Assembly (NCBI GenBank): GCA_027574665.1
Contig: CM050657.1
Location: 19,889,700 to 19,953,699 of the forward strand
DNA length: 64,000 nucleotides
Source: Rhynochetos jubatus
Lineage: Eukaryota; Chordata; Aves; Eurypygiformes; Rhynochetidae
Direction: 5' to 3'
The notes under the pieces were generated by a model. That model worked only from the letters and a program-made list of their open reading frames with translations. It had not been told where the DNA came from and made no database searches. Positions 1 to 12,300 of the stretch are shown here, piece after piece. The first letter of the stretch is position 1. Each line of letters begins with the position of its first letter. The translations under genes and the position numbers were made by a program.

Positions 1-1587
1 TGGCTTAAAAATCATGAGGTTGAATAATGAATTATTTTTTATTCTTCTGCAGTTTAAGGAGTAGTATTTCCCAACTTTTCTTGGCAGGAGAGTCAGAAAT
101 GAAAGTCTCAGGAAGTCATGTGATGCCAAGGGCTGAAGTTTTAAGCTAAATACATGGAAGAAGCTGTAGTGAGTCTGACTGAAAGTCCTGGACTCAAATG
201 CCCTCCCTTCAGTGGGGCTCAGGAATAGGAGGCAGCATCAGCTGTACCCGCTGAATTGCAGCAGCTCATGGTTAGGGACTTTCTAAACCAGAGCTGGTAT
301 CTGTGTGTTCAACAACCCTCACTAGATTCCTTTCCTACCATAAATTTGTTCAATTATTTCTCCAAACACCAGTTATTTCCAAGCTCACAGTTAAACAAAA
401 TGATATATCTGTGAACCCAGCAGAAGATGGAGCCAAATAAAGCATGTTCTGAAGTCGAGATCAGTGCTGCTTTCCTAGGGAAAGCAGAGATGACCAGGGT
501 GGTGTGCTATCTGCCTGAGCGCTGCTGCCTCTGCCTGCATCCCTCTGCTCCTCCTCCATGGGCAAAAGCACATCCATTCATTAAAGGGGAATTAAAATAA
601 GAGCCTCAATTCAGGTACAAAATGGGTCGGTTTGCCTATCTCCTGCCTACTGCAGCCACTTGGCCTTTTGAAGGAAAAAGCTCTTAATTTTTGCATGGGA
701 TTATTATTTATAATTTAAAAAAATTATAAAAACAACACATAAAATACATATAAAATTGATTAAAAATAAATAGATATGTAGATTATATGTGAAAGTTACA
801 CATATAGTGTATATATGTGTAATTCCCAGGGAAATGCCTCTGAGAGGGCAGGGATGACGGTGGCAGGGTGCAGACAGCTCTGTACCACGTTCAAGCTTGC
901 AGTGAGCACTGGGCCACCACACAGCTCCAAACACCATCAGGATATTTCCGTAATTACAGGCTGTGATTTATAACCATGTATTTGGTGACTATCCTGAGCA
1001 CCATGCCTTGGCTCCAAAATGAGCCGTACACACTTGAAGGTTAGCAGGCAGAGGAAATCTGCTTTTTCTCACTGACTTTTGACCTTCCAACCCACTCTGG
1101 CAAGCTCAGGAGGGCTCTTTTCCTCCCTCCCCACACATAATAAAGGGGCACACAGTGACCGATGTTTTTACAGGTGCAGAATTATCTGCTGGGAGAGCAA
1201 ACTGCAGAGATTGCGATATAAAGCTGCAGCTTTTCTGCTCAACTCTAGCAGCAGCCTGTTTCTAACATCAGCCAGTGATCAAACAATTAATAAATCCTAT
1301 TAAATCAGAAACCAGGTCAAAAAACCAGCTTTTGTTTCAGCACATTTTGTGAGAGCTTCTCTGAAGCTCCTGACCAAGCAATGCCATTAGCAAGGGTGCC
1401 CTGGGAAGGGTGTGCAGCACGGGCTGTCTCCCTGCCTGCATCTTGGATGCTCTTAACCCAGGTGGGATTACTGGGATCCGGTGCAGAAAGGGCATTTTGC
1501 TGCTGTACACAAAACCTCTGGGGAGAGCTCTGCTTGCTCTTTGGGAAGTTACTGCTGTCATTTGCCTAATTCCTCTGGGTCTCTCGT
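1..1587. other. Intergenic DNA, no gene seen
   Basis: No recognisable exon, repeat family or RNA gene is visible. The stretch around 700-825 is very A/T rich and contains a perfect hairpin, listed separately. Open frames here are short, overlap in several frames and show no family resemblance, so they look like chance. Confidence 0.6.
796..822. repeat. AT-rich perfect hairpin
   Basis: TTACACATATA at 796-806 is followed by a 5-base loop and its exact reverse complement at 812-822. The element sits in an A/T-rich tract and could extrude as a cruciform. No function can be inferred. Confidence 0.7.
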
Positions 1588-2034
1588 GTTGTACACAGCA
1601 AAGTAAAAAGGGTCATGATTATAAGACCATTTGTGTGCTATACTGAGCTTTGCTAAGCCCCAGAAATAGCTGGGACTCATAATTCCTCTGTGAGAGACCT
1701 TATCTTGAGCTGATTGTCTCAAAGCTTGCTGACAAAGTTGTGAAACTTCCTGGGGGCTTGGCTTTTGGTGGATTGAGGAGGAAGGATTGCCTGCAGGCCT
1801 GAACAGATAAGGGCCAAATGGCCTATGGGACAGATAGGAAGCAAATAGCCTCTGGAGACCAGTTCCGACCAAGGACAAAAGAACAATCACATCGCCTCAT
1901 GGGGGGTCCAGACACAGAGGACCCCCAAGCCTGCCAAAGCATGCAAGTGGTCACGTACTGATTCTGTGCACCCCATGGGATCAGCTGTGTAACCGGAGAG
2001 TTTGCGCAGGAGGCAGGAGTCAGCAAAAAACACC

Positions 2035-2043
2035 CTATAAAAG
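2035..2043 (+). promoter_or_regulatory. TATA box of the solo LTR
   Basis: CTATAAAAG lies 170 bases before the LTR's AATAAA signal. That is the normal spacing for U3 promoter to R polyadenylation signal. It could in principle still start transcription rightwards. Confidence 0.6.
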
Positions 2044-2212
2044 ACTGTGGGACCAAACCGTGACAGGGACCTTCCCCACTGAAGACTACAGATCAACGGG
2101 ACACCGGTGGATCCGTGGTGGTGACTATCTCTTGCAATTCTCTCCCTACTGTTGCTAAATTTTCCCTCTTTTCTATTTTCTCTCTCTCCTATCGCTATTT
2201 TCTTACACCAAA

Positions 2213-2218
2213 AATAAA
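2213..2218 (+). terminator. Polyadenylation signal of the solo LTR
   Basis: An AATAAA hexamer follows the LTR TATA box and precedes the likely U5. It is the standard retroviral 3'-end signal. Confidence 0.6.
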
Positions 2219-2313
2219 CTCCTTGTTAGCAGCATCTGACCTCGTTTGTGTCTTAATCTCACTTCGGATACAACAACGAATCTTCCCCTACCCGGGATAA
2301 CCGGGCCGGGACA

Positions 2314-3553
2314 TCCCCTTTAAACAAATAGCAATACTGTGCCAACCGTCCCAAGAAAGTTTTACAAATGGACCTTGAGATATGAGCTCAAAACCCAAGT
2401 CCTCCAGAGTGGGTACAGCCGGCACCATTACTCTGCCCTGGGGAAAGAGAGAAGATACAAGCAGTGTTTGCAGCCTATGTGCTGATCTTAGGCTGGGATT
2501 GGACTGACAGAGAGATAGGTGAACATGGGGGTGCAGTTAAGGTTCCCCTCCCAGTTTGCCCATTGCTATTCTCCTTACCAGACAGCTCCTCGAACCACCC
2601 AGATGTGCTGGCTGCAGAAAAATGCCTTAATGGAAGGCAGGGGTGAATGGGCTGGTCTGGGCTGCAAACCCAGAGAGCTGATGGTGAACTGGTCCCAAAC
2701 AACCTGTGGAGTAAGAGTTAGCTAGTGAAATGCTCAAGTGAATAATAGCAAAGCAATGCACTTGGAGAGGTGCAATGGGAAGTCCATGTGAGGCAATGAG
2801 ACTGATAATTTGTTATTTACTTCGGTATCTGGGACAGCTGTTGGTTTATCTTTTAATTTGAAATTCACTGCACAAGTGTTTATCTGAACTTGGAAGTAGA
2901 GGTTCAGCAACGCTGTGCTCATTTTTCATAAACCTTCCCCAGGGTGTGACAAGGTATCCGATCCATCGCTCATGTGCGATAATGGGAGAGCTCACTTCCA
3001 ACATGTAAACCGCAGCAGCAAGCTCCATCTCTGCTGCACAGGGGGAAGATCACGTTTTGCCCCAAATAGGTGCAGCCATATCCTGCCTAGGACCCCGCAC
3101 TACAGGCAGGAGATGTCCCAAATCACCCAGCTCCAGCCTGGATGGGCAGCAGCAGCCATGGGCTGGTGGTCCAGGCTTGGCCCCCACAGCAGCTGAGGTC
3201 CAGGACATCTTGTCCTCACTCATGTTGCTACTCAGCTGCACCAAAATATTGTTTCGATCACACCAGAACACTGTCAGCTGAGTGCAGTTGCTCTCATGTT
3301 CTGCCATCAACTCTACCAAAAGCACAGGGTGGTCTTGAAATGTGCTGGAATGATCTGAAATCAGCCCAGCAAACAGGAACCACAAAAAGCAGAGGTTTAG
3401 CCAGCAGTTAAGTATCATTTGTAACAACAGCACATCACTGGGAAGCTCCCTGCACTGGTCAAGAGTAATTACAATTAAATTGGTTATTCACAGGTGAGTT
3501 GGGTAGATCAGTACCGGAAAAAAACAGGGCTTGATTGACCTTGATTGATTAAG
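2314..3553. other. Intergenic DNA between the LTR and a CR1 copy
   Basis: I see no exon or known repeat. A 127-codon minus-strand frame (3050-3433) has no recognisable domain and overlaps two plus-strand frames of similar quality, so I treat it as chance. Confidence 0.5.
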
Positions 3554-3943
3554 GCTGAGAGAATTGGGCTTGTTCAGCCTGGAGAAGAGAAGGCTTCAGG
3601 GAGATCTTATCGCAGCCAAAGGGGCTACAAGGAAGCTGGGGGGGGGGGCTTTTTACAAGGGCTTGTAGTGACAGGATGAGGGGTAATGGGTTTAAACTGA
3701 AAGCAGGGAGATTTAGATTAGATATCAGGAAGAAATTCTTCCCAGAGAGGGTGGGGAGGCACTGGGACAGGTTGCCCAGAGAAGTTGTGGATGCCTCATC
3801 CCTGGCAGTGTTTAAGGCCAGGCTGGGTGAGGCTTGGAGCAACCTGGTCTGGTGGAGGGTGTCCCTGCCCATGGTAGGGGGGTTGGAACTAGGTGGTCTT
3901 TAAGGTCCCTTTCAACCCAAACCATTCTATGATTCTGTGACCT
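3554..3943 (+). mobile_element. CR1 LINE, 3' end fragment
   Basis: The sequence follows the 3' end of avian CR1 retrotransposons. It contains the TTGTTCAGCCTGGAGAAGAG block, the TTAGATTAGATATCAGGAAG block, the GGTTGCCCAGAGAAGTTGTG block and the terminal CATTCTATGATTCTGTGA repeat at about 3925-3942. It is heavily 5' truncated, as is usual for CR1. A run of nine G (3640-3648) interrupts the body. It is in the same orientation as, and clearly close to, the copy at 43536-44084. Its open frames are decayed LINE sequence, not host genes. Confidence 0.95.
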
Positions 3944-5189
3944 AAGTGAAAGTTTATCTCCTTTTTCAGATCCTAAGATCAGCTGGAAAGCACATGGATG
4001 GCTGTGACAGCGTCTTGCCAACGAGCACACAAAGATGCTCGAGTTTCCCAAGGCGTGTTCACTTCCAATTGCAACTCGGACGATGGACGATGCATTCCAA
4101 AACATCAGAGCAGAGGGACAAGGTCCTCGACTGGGAAACCAGTGCAGCACTGCCATGCCAGCTGCCCGCCCAGGTTTTACGCATCATTCATGACAGACCA
4201 CTCTAAGCTTTTAGCAATAACATGAAAAAACAGGGAAAGGACGCAGGTCTTGCAGCAAGGAGTCCACGCGCAGTGTCTGGGGAAAACCCTGGACTGATGC
4301 TTGCAGTGAGTGCTTGGATTAAAACCAAGGCACATGGGCATGCAAGGAAAGAAACTTACAAGGCTGTGCTGACCCACCCTGACCTAAGTCACCACTTCTT
4401 GGGCCTTTAGCCATCAACTCTATGAGTTTTAGATGTTATCACACCTCTTGCAGTGCCTGCCTGGTGCAGAGCCATGGCTGGGGTGCGTACAGCTCGCAAG
4501 GCAGGCGTCCCGATGAGTTCCATGAAGCAGGATTATTTTTGGTTCTGTAATGCTGCCTTACAAATAAATTTATATTAGAGTTTAGTAATGAAAAGTTCTA
4601 AGATGAATGCAGAATTACGGGAAAGATACCTGCCCAGTGGTGCACAATATTCCAGACATGCACAATGTACTTTTTTTCAGCTGCATGCATTTTCCATAGC
4701 CAATTTTACATTTGCCTGGGTATTTTTCTCAACTAACTTCAAGAATGAACATATTGGTATGCGCATACACATCCACATCCACTTCTACTTTCAGATTCCT
4801 CTTTTGCTCCTATTTCTAAGGAAGTGCATTGATTTCACCGTCTAGGTAGTATTTACAATACCTTGAAGCCCAAATATTGAAGCTAAAATATTTCAAGACC
4901 TTACTATTAATGAGATCCCACTTTGACTTTACCTCATTGCAGATACAAAAATAACAACCGAGTGAAAACCACAAGCAAGTGAAGAGCAGAGCGCGGAGGC
5001 GAGTTAGCATCCGCATCACGGGATGTTGGTCTATTAATGGCGACAGCCCAGACTGACACAGGCAGAACCACAACTACTTTATGCCAAGCCTTTAAAAACC
5101 ACGACCACGTTGAAGAGAGAAGACATGGTAAAGCTAGATCCCAAGTGAGGTTGGAAATGCATAGTCTAGATCTGAGCAAAACGCTTACT
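3944..5189. other. Intergenic DNA
   Basis: There is no recognisable gene or major repeat. A short CACATCCACATCCAC run lies near 4769. A somewhat CpG-containing stretch is at 4985-5045, but it is too short to call an island. Confidence 0.5.
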
Positions 5190-5250
5190 GGGCATAAGCT
5201 GATGATCCTTACAGGTCCTTTCCAACTTGAGATATGCTGTTCTACAGAAT
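5190..5250 (+). mobile_element. CR1 LINE 3' tail, short remnant
   Basis: The run GATGATCCTTACAGGTCCTT followed by TCCAACTTGAGATATGCTGT matches the last 50 or so bases typical of a CR1 3' end. Only the tail survives. Its edges are approximate. Confidence 0.65.
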
Positions 5251-5924
5251 GCTCCAAGTCACCTGCTGAAATAGCTGCCCAAAAGTATTGCATTTATGGG
5301 AAAGCATGTTAGCACAGCCCAGGAGCAAATGGCGGATCTCCAGGACCTGGGGGATTGACAGATTATTTCTTGGTTGATTAACCAGAATCAAAACATTCCT
5401 TGGAAACTCCTCAATTTTGGTGAAATGTTTACGTAAGCTGGGAAGGTTTCCTCCCCTATCTATTTCCCCGGGTGGTTTATCTCACTGATTGGAAAATAAT
5501 ATTTTTCCTAAAGTTTTAAGCAACCTGCAGACATAGGAGTGTTCCCAAGGTGGGTCCTGGGAATGAAGAGGAGGAGAGGGAAAAACTCTGACCCTGAGAT
5601 GCTGGTCTGAGTCCAGCTGCATCCCAGCAGTCCACTAGCCTCAAATACCCAGCCAGAATGACACACAGGAATTTTGTTGTCATGTCTGGCAGATTAATTA
5701 AATACCTTGAAAAAGCCATGCAGCCCCAGTGAGGTCACACCTCACCAGCAGAGACCCCTTGCCCATGTGCCATTCTGTGCCACCTGCTGCCTGAAAGCAA
5801 GCAAAGATGCCAAAAGGTGCTTCATTATCTACAGTTCTTGCGTCCCCACCACCTGCACGCTACCGTGACCCGGGGACCAACACAATGGTGCGGTGTCACA
5901 CTACGGTGGCCACCAGCACCCTGC

Positions 5925-5998
5925 TACTGGTGGGCAGATGCCTCAAGGTCAGACTTAGTGATCTTAAAGGTCTTTTCCAACCTAAAAATTCTATGAGG
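5925..5998 (+). mobile_element. CR1 LINE 3' tail, short remnant
   Basis: Around 5958-5995 the sequence reads GTGATCTTAAAGGTCTTTTC and then CAACCTAAAAATTCTATGAG. This is a CR1 3' terminus of a different subfamily from the copy at 3554. It shares its tail with the remnant near 29760. The 5' limit is approximate. Confidence 0.75.
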
Positions 5999-7396
5999 GT
6001 AGCACACATTTGCTTTGCAGAGATACACAAAGACAGGGCCTCGTGTCCTGAGCCCAGTCCTTCCAACGCGGTGCAGGGGCTTCCTCGCACAGCCTCCTCG
6101 CACAGGAGGAGCCACGTCCAGCAAATGTCATCATGTTGATCTTCATGCCTGGAGCTTCCAACTGCCTGGAGCTGTGGAAGGTGCACCAAGAAATCCCCTT
6201 GACTTTGTGGTGGGAAATAGCTAAACACCAGCTTTTGTTTACAGTAGGGATATTTAAAATATCATAATGAACTAAAGTTGGTTAATCCTTCCCCTGAATG
6301 AACTTCCCAAGCCCGACTGGGCACCATCACAGAGAGCTAAAGCGTGGCATGGAGTGGTCTACGGATACCCACGTATATCCCTGGATATAGCAGCACTCCA
6401 TACACGGTCACACACAGGTTTCATTGCTAGATCCAGACTATATTAAATCTGTTTCTCGTCACTGACAGAGATGATTATGCCCCTCTCCTTTGATCCCAAA
6501 TCCGAGGGACAAGGACAAATGAAAGGTGGTTAATCACCCAGCAGATGCAAATTCCTAATGACTGTTGTACCTCTGTGACTCCCCTCAAGGTCTCCATCAG
6601 CACAATTTAGCTGGATGCATTAACATGTACAAACAAAAATGCACTGTGAATTAAGAAGCATTGCCCTGATGAGGGAATATTTGCTGTAATTTGTTTTGCA
6701 GGCACTTAGCAAGAGCAGAATAACAAGAAATAGGGAGAGCACCCAGCAAAGTAATATGAAAATGGAGCCTCTGGCAGCCTCTGAGATGCATGCTTTAACA
6801 CAGTCAGAGTGTGCGGAGGGTGAGGGGCCCGGGACCTGAAGTAGCCAAACCCTAGTGCTGGAATTTATTTTTTCTTATACACTGTGAAAGAAGTACTAAT
6901 GTGTCTGCACTTCTTATCTCTACTTCCAGCCAGGAAGTGCAATGAAATAATCATGAGGCAGGGAAGAACACCCCCTTTGCCTGCAGTCACCAGCAAATAG
7001 TGCTGAAAGGGAGGTCTCCTGTGCATGTCCTGTCCTCATGTGCAGCCCGGCCCCCGCATCCCCAGGGAACAGACCTTAGGGCTGAGGCTTGCTCTCCCAG
7101 CAATGGGAATGCTCCCATTGGTCTGGAGCCAGCCAGCTCTCCCTGCCCAGCTCAGGCACATCTCTGTGCCCATCGAGTTTGGGAAAACACATCTGCCTGG
7201 GCGTGACGTCGTGCCCGCAGGTGGAATTATTCCTTAACAGTCATTCTGACCAAAACCCTTTCTCAAAAAATGGCTTGTTCCAAAATAGCTTAATCTGCAT
7301 GGGATCTGTTTGGACAGAAGCCTCTGGGACAGGCTGTGCAGCCAGAAGCTGATGCACCATACCCACCGTCCCTGCCAGTGCCGGCTGCAGTCTCCA
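5999..7396. other. Intergenic DNA
   Basis: No gene or repeat family is recognised. A GTGACGTCGTG element (7203-7213), close to a cAMP response element, lies about 190 bases before the minisatellite, but I cannot tie it to a promoter. Confidence 0.5.
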
Positions 7397-7628
7397 CCCC
7401 AAGTCCAGGAGAAATATGGGCCCAAGTACAGGAGAAATTCAGGCCCAAGTCTAGGAGAAATTCAAGCCTGAATTCAGGATAAATTTGGGCCCTAATCCAG
7501 CCCATATCCAGGAGAAATTCAGGCCCAATGCAGGCAAAATTCCCACCTAAATCCAGCCCAAGTCCAGGAGAAATTCAGGCACAAGTCCAGGAGAAAATCA
7601 AACCTACATCCAGGAGATATTCCAGTCT
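7397..7628 (-). repeat. Degenerate minisatellite array, reverse-oriented arm
   Basis: About 230 bases of tandem, diverged units, each containing CAAGTCCAGGAGAAATTCAG or a close variant. This is the reverse complement of the unit that fills the larger array at 7993-9321. Units are about 23-35 bases and differ by scattered substitutions and small indels. The frames reading through it are by-products of the repeat. Confidence 0.9.
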
Positions 7629-7992
7629 AAAATGCTGACATGCCCCCACCCCCTCCTAGCCACGCCCCTGCAAGTATTCCCATCGGATGACAGCGCGTGT
7701 CTCAGCGGGAGCAGAGCTGAGCCTCCAGGAGGGTTTTCAGCCCAGGCCATCTTGTCCGCTCTCTCCTTTCACAAACTGGGGGGTGTGGAACTCTGAGAGG
7801 CGTCCCACTCCGAGGGAGATGCTGGGTGCAGCCCCTGCAGACCAGGAGAAACCAAGGGTCAGCCACGGAGCCTCTATTTATAGAGTCAAGAGATAATTGA
7901 CTTCAGGCATAAGTAATCTCCCATCCTGGCCTTAACTGGGGCAGGCTGTTGTTGGAATTGCCAGCTGGTACTGATCTCCCCAGAGTGCAATG
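7629..7992. other. Non-repeat spacer between the two minisatellite arms
   Basis: About 360 bases without the repeat unit separate the two inverted arms. The left part is G/C rich. CTATTTATAG (7874-7883) resembles a TATA or MEF2 site. A 69-codon plus-strand frame (7687-7896) shows no family features. I cannot say whether the spacer was present before the arrays. Confidence 0.5.
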
Positions 7993-9321
7993 AGATTCAG
8001 GACTTGCCTTGGGCCTGAACTTGTCCTGGACTTGCGCTTCCCTTGGACCTGAATTTCTACTGGAGTTGAGATGGATTTAGGTTGGAATTTCTCCTAGACT
8101 TGGGCTGGAATTTCACCTGGATTCAGGCCAGAAATTCCCTTAGGCTTGGTCTGGATTTAGGCTGGAAATTCATGTGGATTCCTGGATTTCTCCAGGACTT
8201 GGACCCAATTTTTTCCTAGACATGGGCTGGATTTAGGCTGGAATTCTTCCTGGACTTGGTCTTAAATTTCTCATGGACTTGGTCTTGGATTTCTTGTGAA
8301 CCTCGGCCTGAATTTCCCCTGAATTCAGGCCTGAATTTATTGTGGACTTGGGCCCGAATTTCTGTGAAATTAAGCTGGATTTTGGCTGGAATTTCTCCTG
8401 GACTTGGGACTGACTTTCTCCTGGACCTGGGCCTGAATTTCTCCTGGACTTGGGCTGGATTTAGGCCTGAATTTCTCCTGGAATTGGGATAGACTTTTGC
8501 CTGAATTTCTCTTGGCCATGGGCTGTGTTTTAGGCTGGAATTTCACCTGGATTCAGGTACAAATTTCTCCTGGAGTTGGGCTAGATTTGGACTGGAATTA
8601 CTCCTGGAATTCATCCTGGGTTTGGGCCTGAGTTTCTCCAGGACTTGAGCTGGATTTGGGCTATAATTTCTCCTGGACTTTGACTCAAATTTCTCCTGGA
8701 ATTGGGCTGGATTTACACTGGAATTTCACCTGGATTTGGGCCTGAATTTCTCCCTGGCATAGGCTGGATATTGGCTGGAATATTTACCAGGACTTGGGCT
8801 TGATTTTCTCTTGGACTTAGGCCTGAATTTCTCCTGGACTTGGGCTGCACTTTAGGCTGGAATTTCTCCTGGAGTTAGGCCTGACTTTCTCTTGGACCTG
8901 GACCTGAATTTCTCCTGGACTTGCGCTGGAGTTGGGCTGCAATTTCACCTAAACTTGGGCCTAAATTTCTCAAGGAGTTGGACTAGAATTTTTGCTGGAC
9001 TTAGGCTGGATTTAGGCAGGAATTTCTATTGGACTTGGTCCCAAATTTCTCCTGGACTTGGGCTGGATTTCTGCTGGAATTTCTCCTGGAGTTAGGCCTG
9101 ACTTTCTCATGGACTTGGGCCCCAATTTCTCCTGGAGTTTGGGTGGAATATCTCCTGCACTTGGGCTGGAATTTCTCCTGGACTTGGGCTGCATTTTAGG
9201 CTAGAATTACTCCTGGACTTAAGCCTGACTTTCTCTTGGCCTTGGGCTTGAATTTCTCCTGGACATGGCATTGATTTAGGCTGGAATTTCTCCTGCAGTT
9301 AGGCCTGACTTTCTCTTGGAC
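7993..9321 (+). repeat. Degenerate minisatellite array, main arm
   Basis: About 1.33 kb of head-to-tail units. Two unit types alternate irregularly. One is about 23 bases (TTGGGCCTGAATTTCTCC plus TGGAC). The other is about 34 bases and adds a GGATTTAGGCT segment before GGAATTTCTCC. Units vary widely, so the array is old or unconstrained. Its open frames (up to 78 codons, e.g. 8256-8492, with repeated FSWTW- and PEFLL-like words) follow from the periodic DNA and are not evidence of a protein. The same unit appears inverted at 7397-7628. Confidence 0.95.
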
Positions 9322-12300
9322 TCTCTCCTTGTGCCTGCGGTGTCCTAGCCAGCCTGTGTCCAGGGCTCAGCCAGCCCAACTGACAACAGTCATGGGCACC
9401 ACCAGCGACGGTAGGTTTACACCTCGATATCCCCAGGGAAGGAAGGGTCCTGGGATGAGCCACCCTCCTTGGCTGACTGCAAGCCAGGAGCCCACCAGAG
9501 ACACCTCCAGCACATCAACCATCACCCAACACCTTCAGTGGTGACCTGAACGGCAGTGAGCACTCAAATACTTTGGAGTGAAATGAGCTATGAAAACCCA
9601 CAAGAAGACAAAACTTGATGTGGTCTGGACACACCACACTGCACCAGAGGAAGGAGGGCATCTACAGCACAGCCTCCACCACCTCCATCCCCACCTCAGC
9701 CGTGTCAGTGGCTAAAGCTGAAGGTCTGAGCACAATCTGTTCCACAAGTGCCTGGCAAATACATTGCAGCTGTAATGAAAATGGATTTTTCTTTTCTTCT
9801 TCACCATGGTGAAATACGCATTGGGAATTCATTAGCTATGAGCTGCTGCAAAATAACATTGCTCTTAAAATATTCAGTAATCTCCTGGCTCCAAAAGACC
9901 TTGGTTAACTACAGACAGAGGGGCTTTTCATTTTTTAAAAGTGTCCTGGAAAGGAACATTAGAAATTACTTACAGTTTCTGTCAGAGGCTTTTTTTATTT
10001 CCATTTGCATACTCTAAGTGGAGATGTGGAGAGCAAATCTGCAGCGGCGTTGAGTCATGAAGGAGAGGGTGCCACGGGTTCTGCTGCTCACAGAGGCAGG
10101 AGCAGGGAGGCAGAATGAAAAGCCTTGGGGAAGGTCAGTTGTGGCTGTAGTTGAGCAACATCCCAGCAACCTCCCATGGGATGCCCAGCAGCTTTAGATG
10201 CAATGAGCAGCATTGGTTCTTGGGACCTGCTCATGTTCCTGCAGGTCCACCTGAGGGCCAATAAGACCCAAGACTCCATGAGGACCGGCACGTTGTCAGA
10301 GATGTGGGACCATTGCCCTGGGTGGGGGAGGTATGTGTGCCCCCCACTGGGCTGTGCTCCATTCACCACAGCATCTGAGCAGGGTTTTGGAGGTATGGGG
10401 ACGATCAAGATACACCAATGATGGGCACAGGCAGTAGGGGTAGAATGGATGAAGAGGATCTGTGTTAGTAGAAGAGTTTGGTCTCCATGGCCTTGGCAAT
10501 ACTTGATATTCCTGCAAAGAAATCACTCATCATGCTGAAGTCTGCTTTTCATGCAGATGATGAACGGTCCTGCTGTTTCAAAGTCTACTCAGGGACCAGT
10601 GTAAGCCAGTAAATGTAGGTGGCTCTGCCCAAAGCTGGGGCATGGTCTGGCTCTGTAGTCAGGTCCCAGCTATGTTTTGGCTCCAAACAACCCAAAACTC
10701 CCAGGAGAAGCAGGTCCATCGGTTTGGCACAGGCCCCTCAGTTACTGTGTTAAAGAGCTGCTGGGGTTGTTATCCAGAGGGCCTGGTGGACCTGATGGGC
10801 AGGCTTCCAACATCATCACAGGGTTGTAATTAAACAGCTGTACGATGAAGTGGACCGTGCAGGAGTAACTCAACACCACCAGAGCTGGAGCAGCCTTTGA
10901 AGTCAGCACTTATCACCTCCATCCAACCACCCACACAAGTAACTTTTTTTTTTTTTTAAACAAAACAGCAGATGCCAAGACAAACAGAACATCCCCCGTG
11001 CTTCTCCGTTAATCACTGAACAAACCCACTACAAAGGCAAACCCCAGCCCTTGTGCCAAGCAGGGACAGGGACAGGATGGGACACACAGGGTCTCGGAGG
11101 CAGGAGGGCCGTGCTTGGGGACTGCCATGCTGTGCTTTGCAAATGACTGAGCAGACCCAGAGGTCCTCCAGCAGATGCTGGGCCCCGGTCCTGTCCTGCC
11201 CACCTCCCCACTGCACTTCTAACGCAATCTGAACCTGTCAGTTTTGTTCAAAATTTGGCGTGGCAGTAGTGCTCCCAAAGTGTTGCATTTGCTCAGATTT
11301 CAAGAAATCAGTGACTAAACCAGGAAGGAAAATGGGGAGAGGCGAGAGCAGCTGCTGCCCAGCCTGGCCTGATGGCACTGGGGGACATGGCAGAAGCACT
11401 GGGGCTCATGGAGAGCTGGGGAGGGAGAGGTGGAAGGGCAGGGCAGTGGACACAGGAGTCCAAGCAAACCACAAGCTGTCAGCTTGGCTGCTTGCAGAAC
11501 AATTTAGTTTCAAGGGCTTTGAACAAAAACTCAGAGGAGTAACAGGACGATTTCACAAGTACCTGAAGAGGAGCTGTAATCCCCTTTCTCCTAGTTGCAG
11601 GCAATTTGATTTTCCTTAAGGTTTAGAGGCCAGAGAGCTCCAAATGTCCAACACCCCTCAACAAGCAGGAAGCTGCAGGCTGAGAATCAGGAGGAAGAAA
11701 CCTGTGAGCTCCTCTTCAAAGCCAGAAAGACATTCAAAACCATAATGGCAAGATCTCCTTGGGCAAAAGAGTAAGTCCCACCTTCACTCTCACTTTCCTG
11801 ATCTTTTTGTTTGGCTAAACTTTGCTGCCTGGGAGCTGATCAAATTCATATGACAGGACATGGCTGGTGAAAAATCCTTATAGCTTTTTGGTAGAAACAA
11901 TATGCTTCCCCCAAAAAAGATTTGAAACCAACCAATTAAAAAGAAGTTTCAAATGAATTCAAAACAAATTTGCATTTTAGTTGTTAAGTTTTTTCAGCTC
12001 CTTCCAAAAGGAAAATACAAAAATGAGACGGTAACCCATATCACTATGGATATTTATTTTTGCTGGCATGGTACCTTCATGCCAGCCTTTTGAAAACAGT
12101 GAATAAATCTCAGGCTGGAGAGCTTACACTGAGGAAAGGGAGAGCATAAAGGAAAAACTGACAGCAGATAACAATAAAAACAGCAACAACTTTCCTTTTT
12201 TTTTTTTGAACTGCCATTTTCCTGTGAAAATGTAAAGTGAAAAATGTCTTTTTCAGTGAGAAAGCAACTCAAGAAAGTCAGTCCCTGCCAAGAAGCCACC

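Larger units (their letters stand above)
1588..2313 (+). mobile_element. Solo LTR of an avian endogenous retrovirus
   Basis: This stretch has the layout of a retroviral long terminal repeat read on the + strand. There is a TATA box (CTATAAAAG, 2035-2043), an AATAAA polyadenylation signal at 2213-2218 about 175 bases later, and a sharp 3' edge ending GGGACA at 2313. The proposed 5' edge begins TGT at 1588, giving the expected TGT...ACA ends. A short hairpin (1902-1926) lies in U3. By layout U3 is about 1588-2065, R about 2065-2235 and U5 about 2235-2313. No primer-binding site, gag, pol or env sequence follows, so this is a solo LTR left by recombination or a truncated copy. The 5' boundary is uncertain because I found no convincing target-site duplication. 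Confidence 0.65.

Noticed and set aside
1558-1890. 110-codon minus-strand frame
   Set aside because: It overlaps the solo LTR in antisense. LTRs of this kind do not code there, and no retroviral protein motif is present.
3549-3872. 107-codon minus-strand frame
   Set aside because: It is antisense to the CR1 copy at 3554-3943.
8256-8492. 78-codon frame with repeated tryptophan-rich words, looking like a repeat protein
   Set aside because: It is the translation of the minisatellite. The period varies and other frames are equally open, so there is no sign of selection on a protein.
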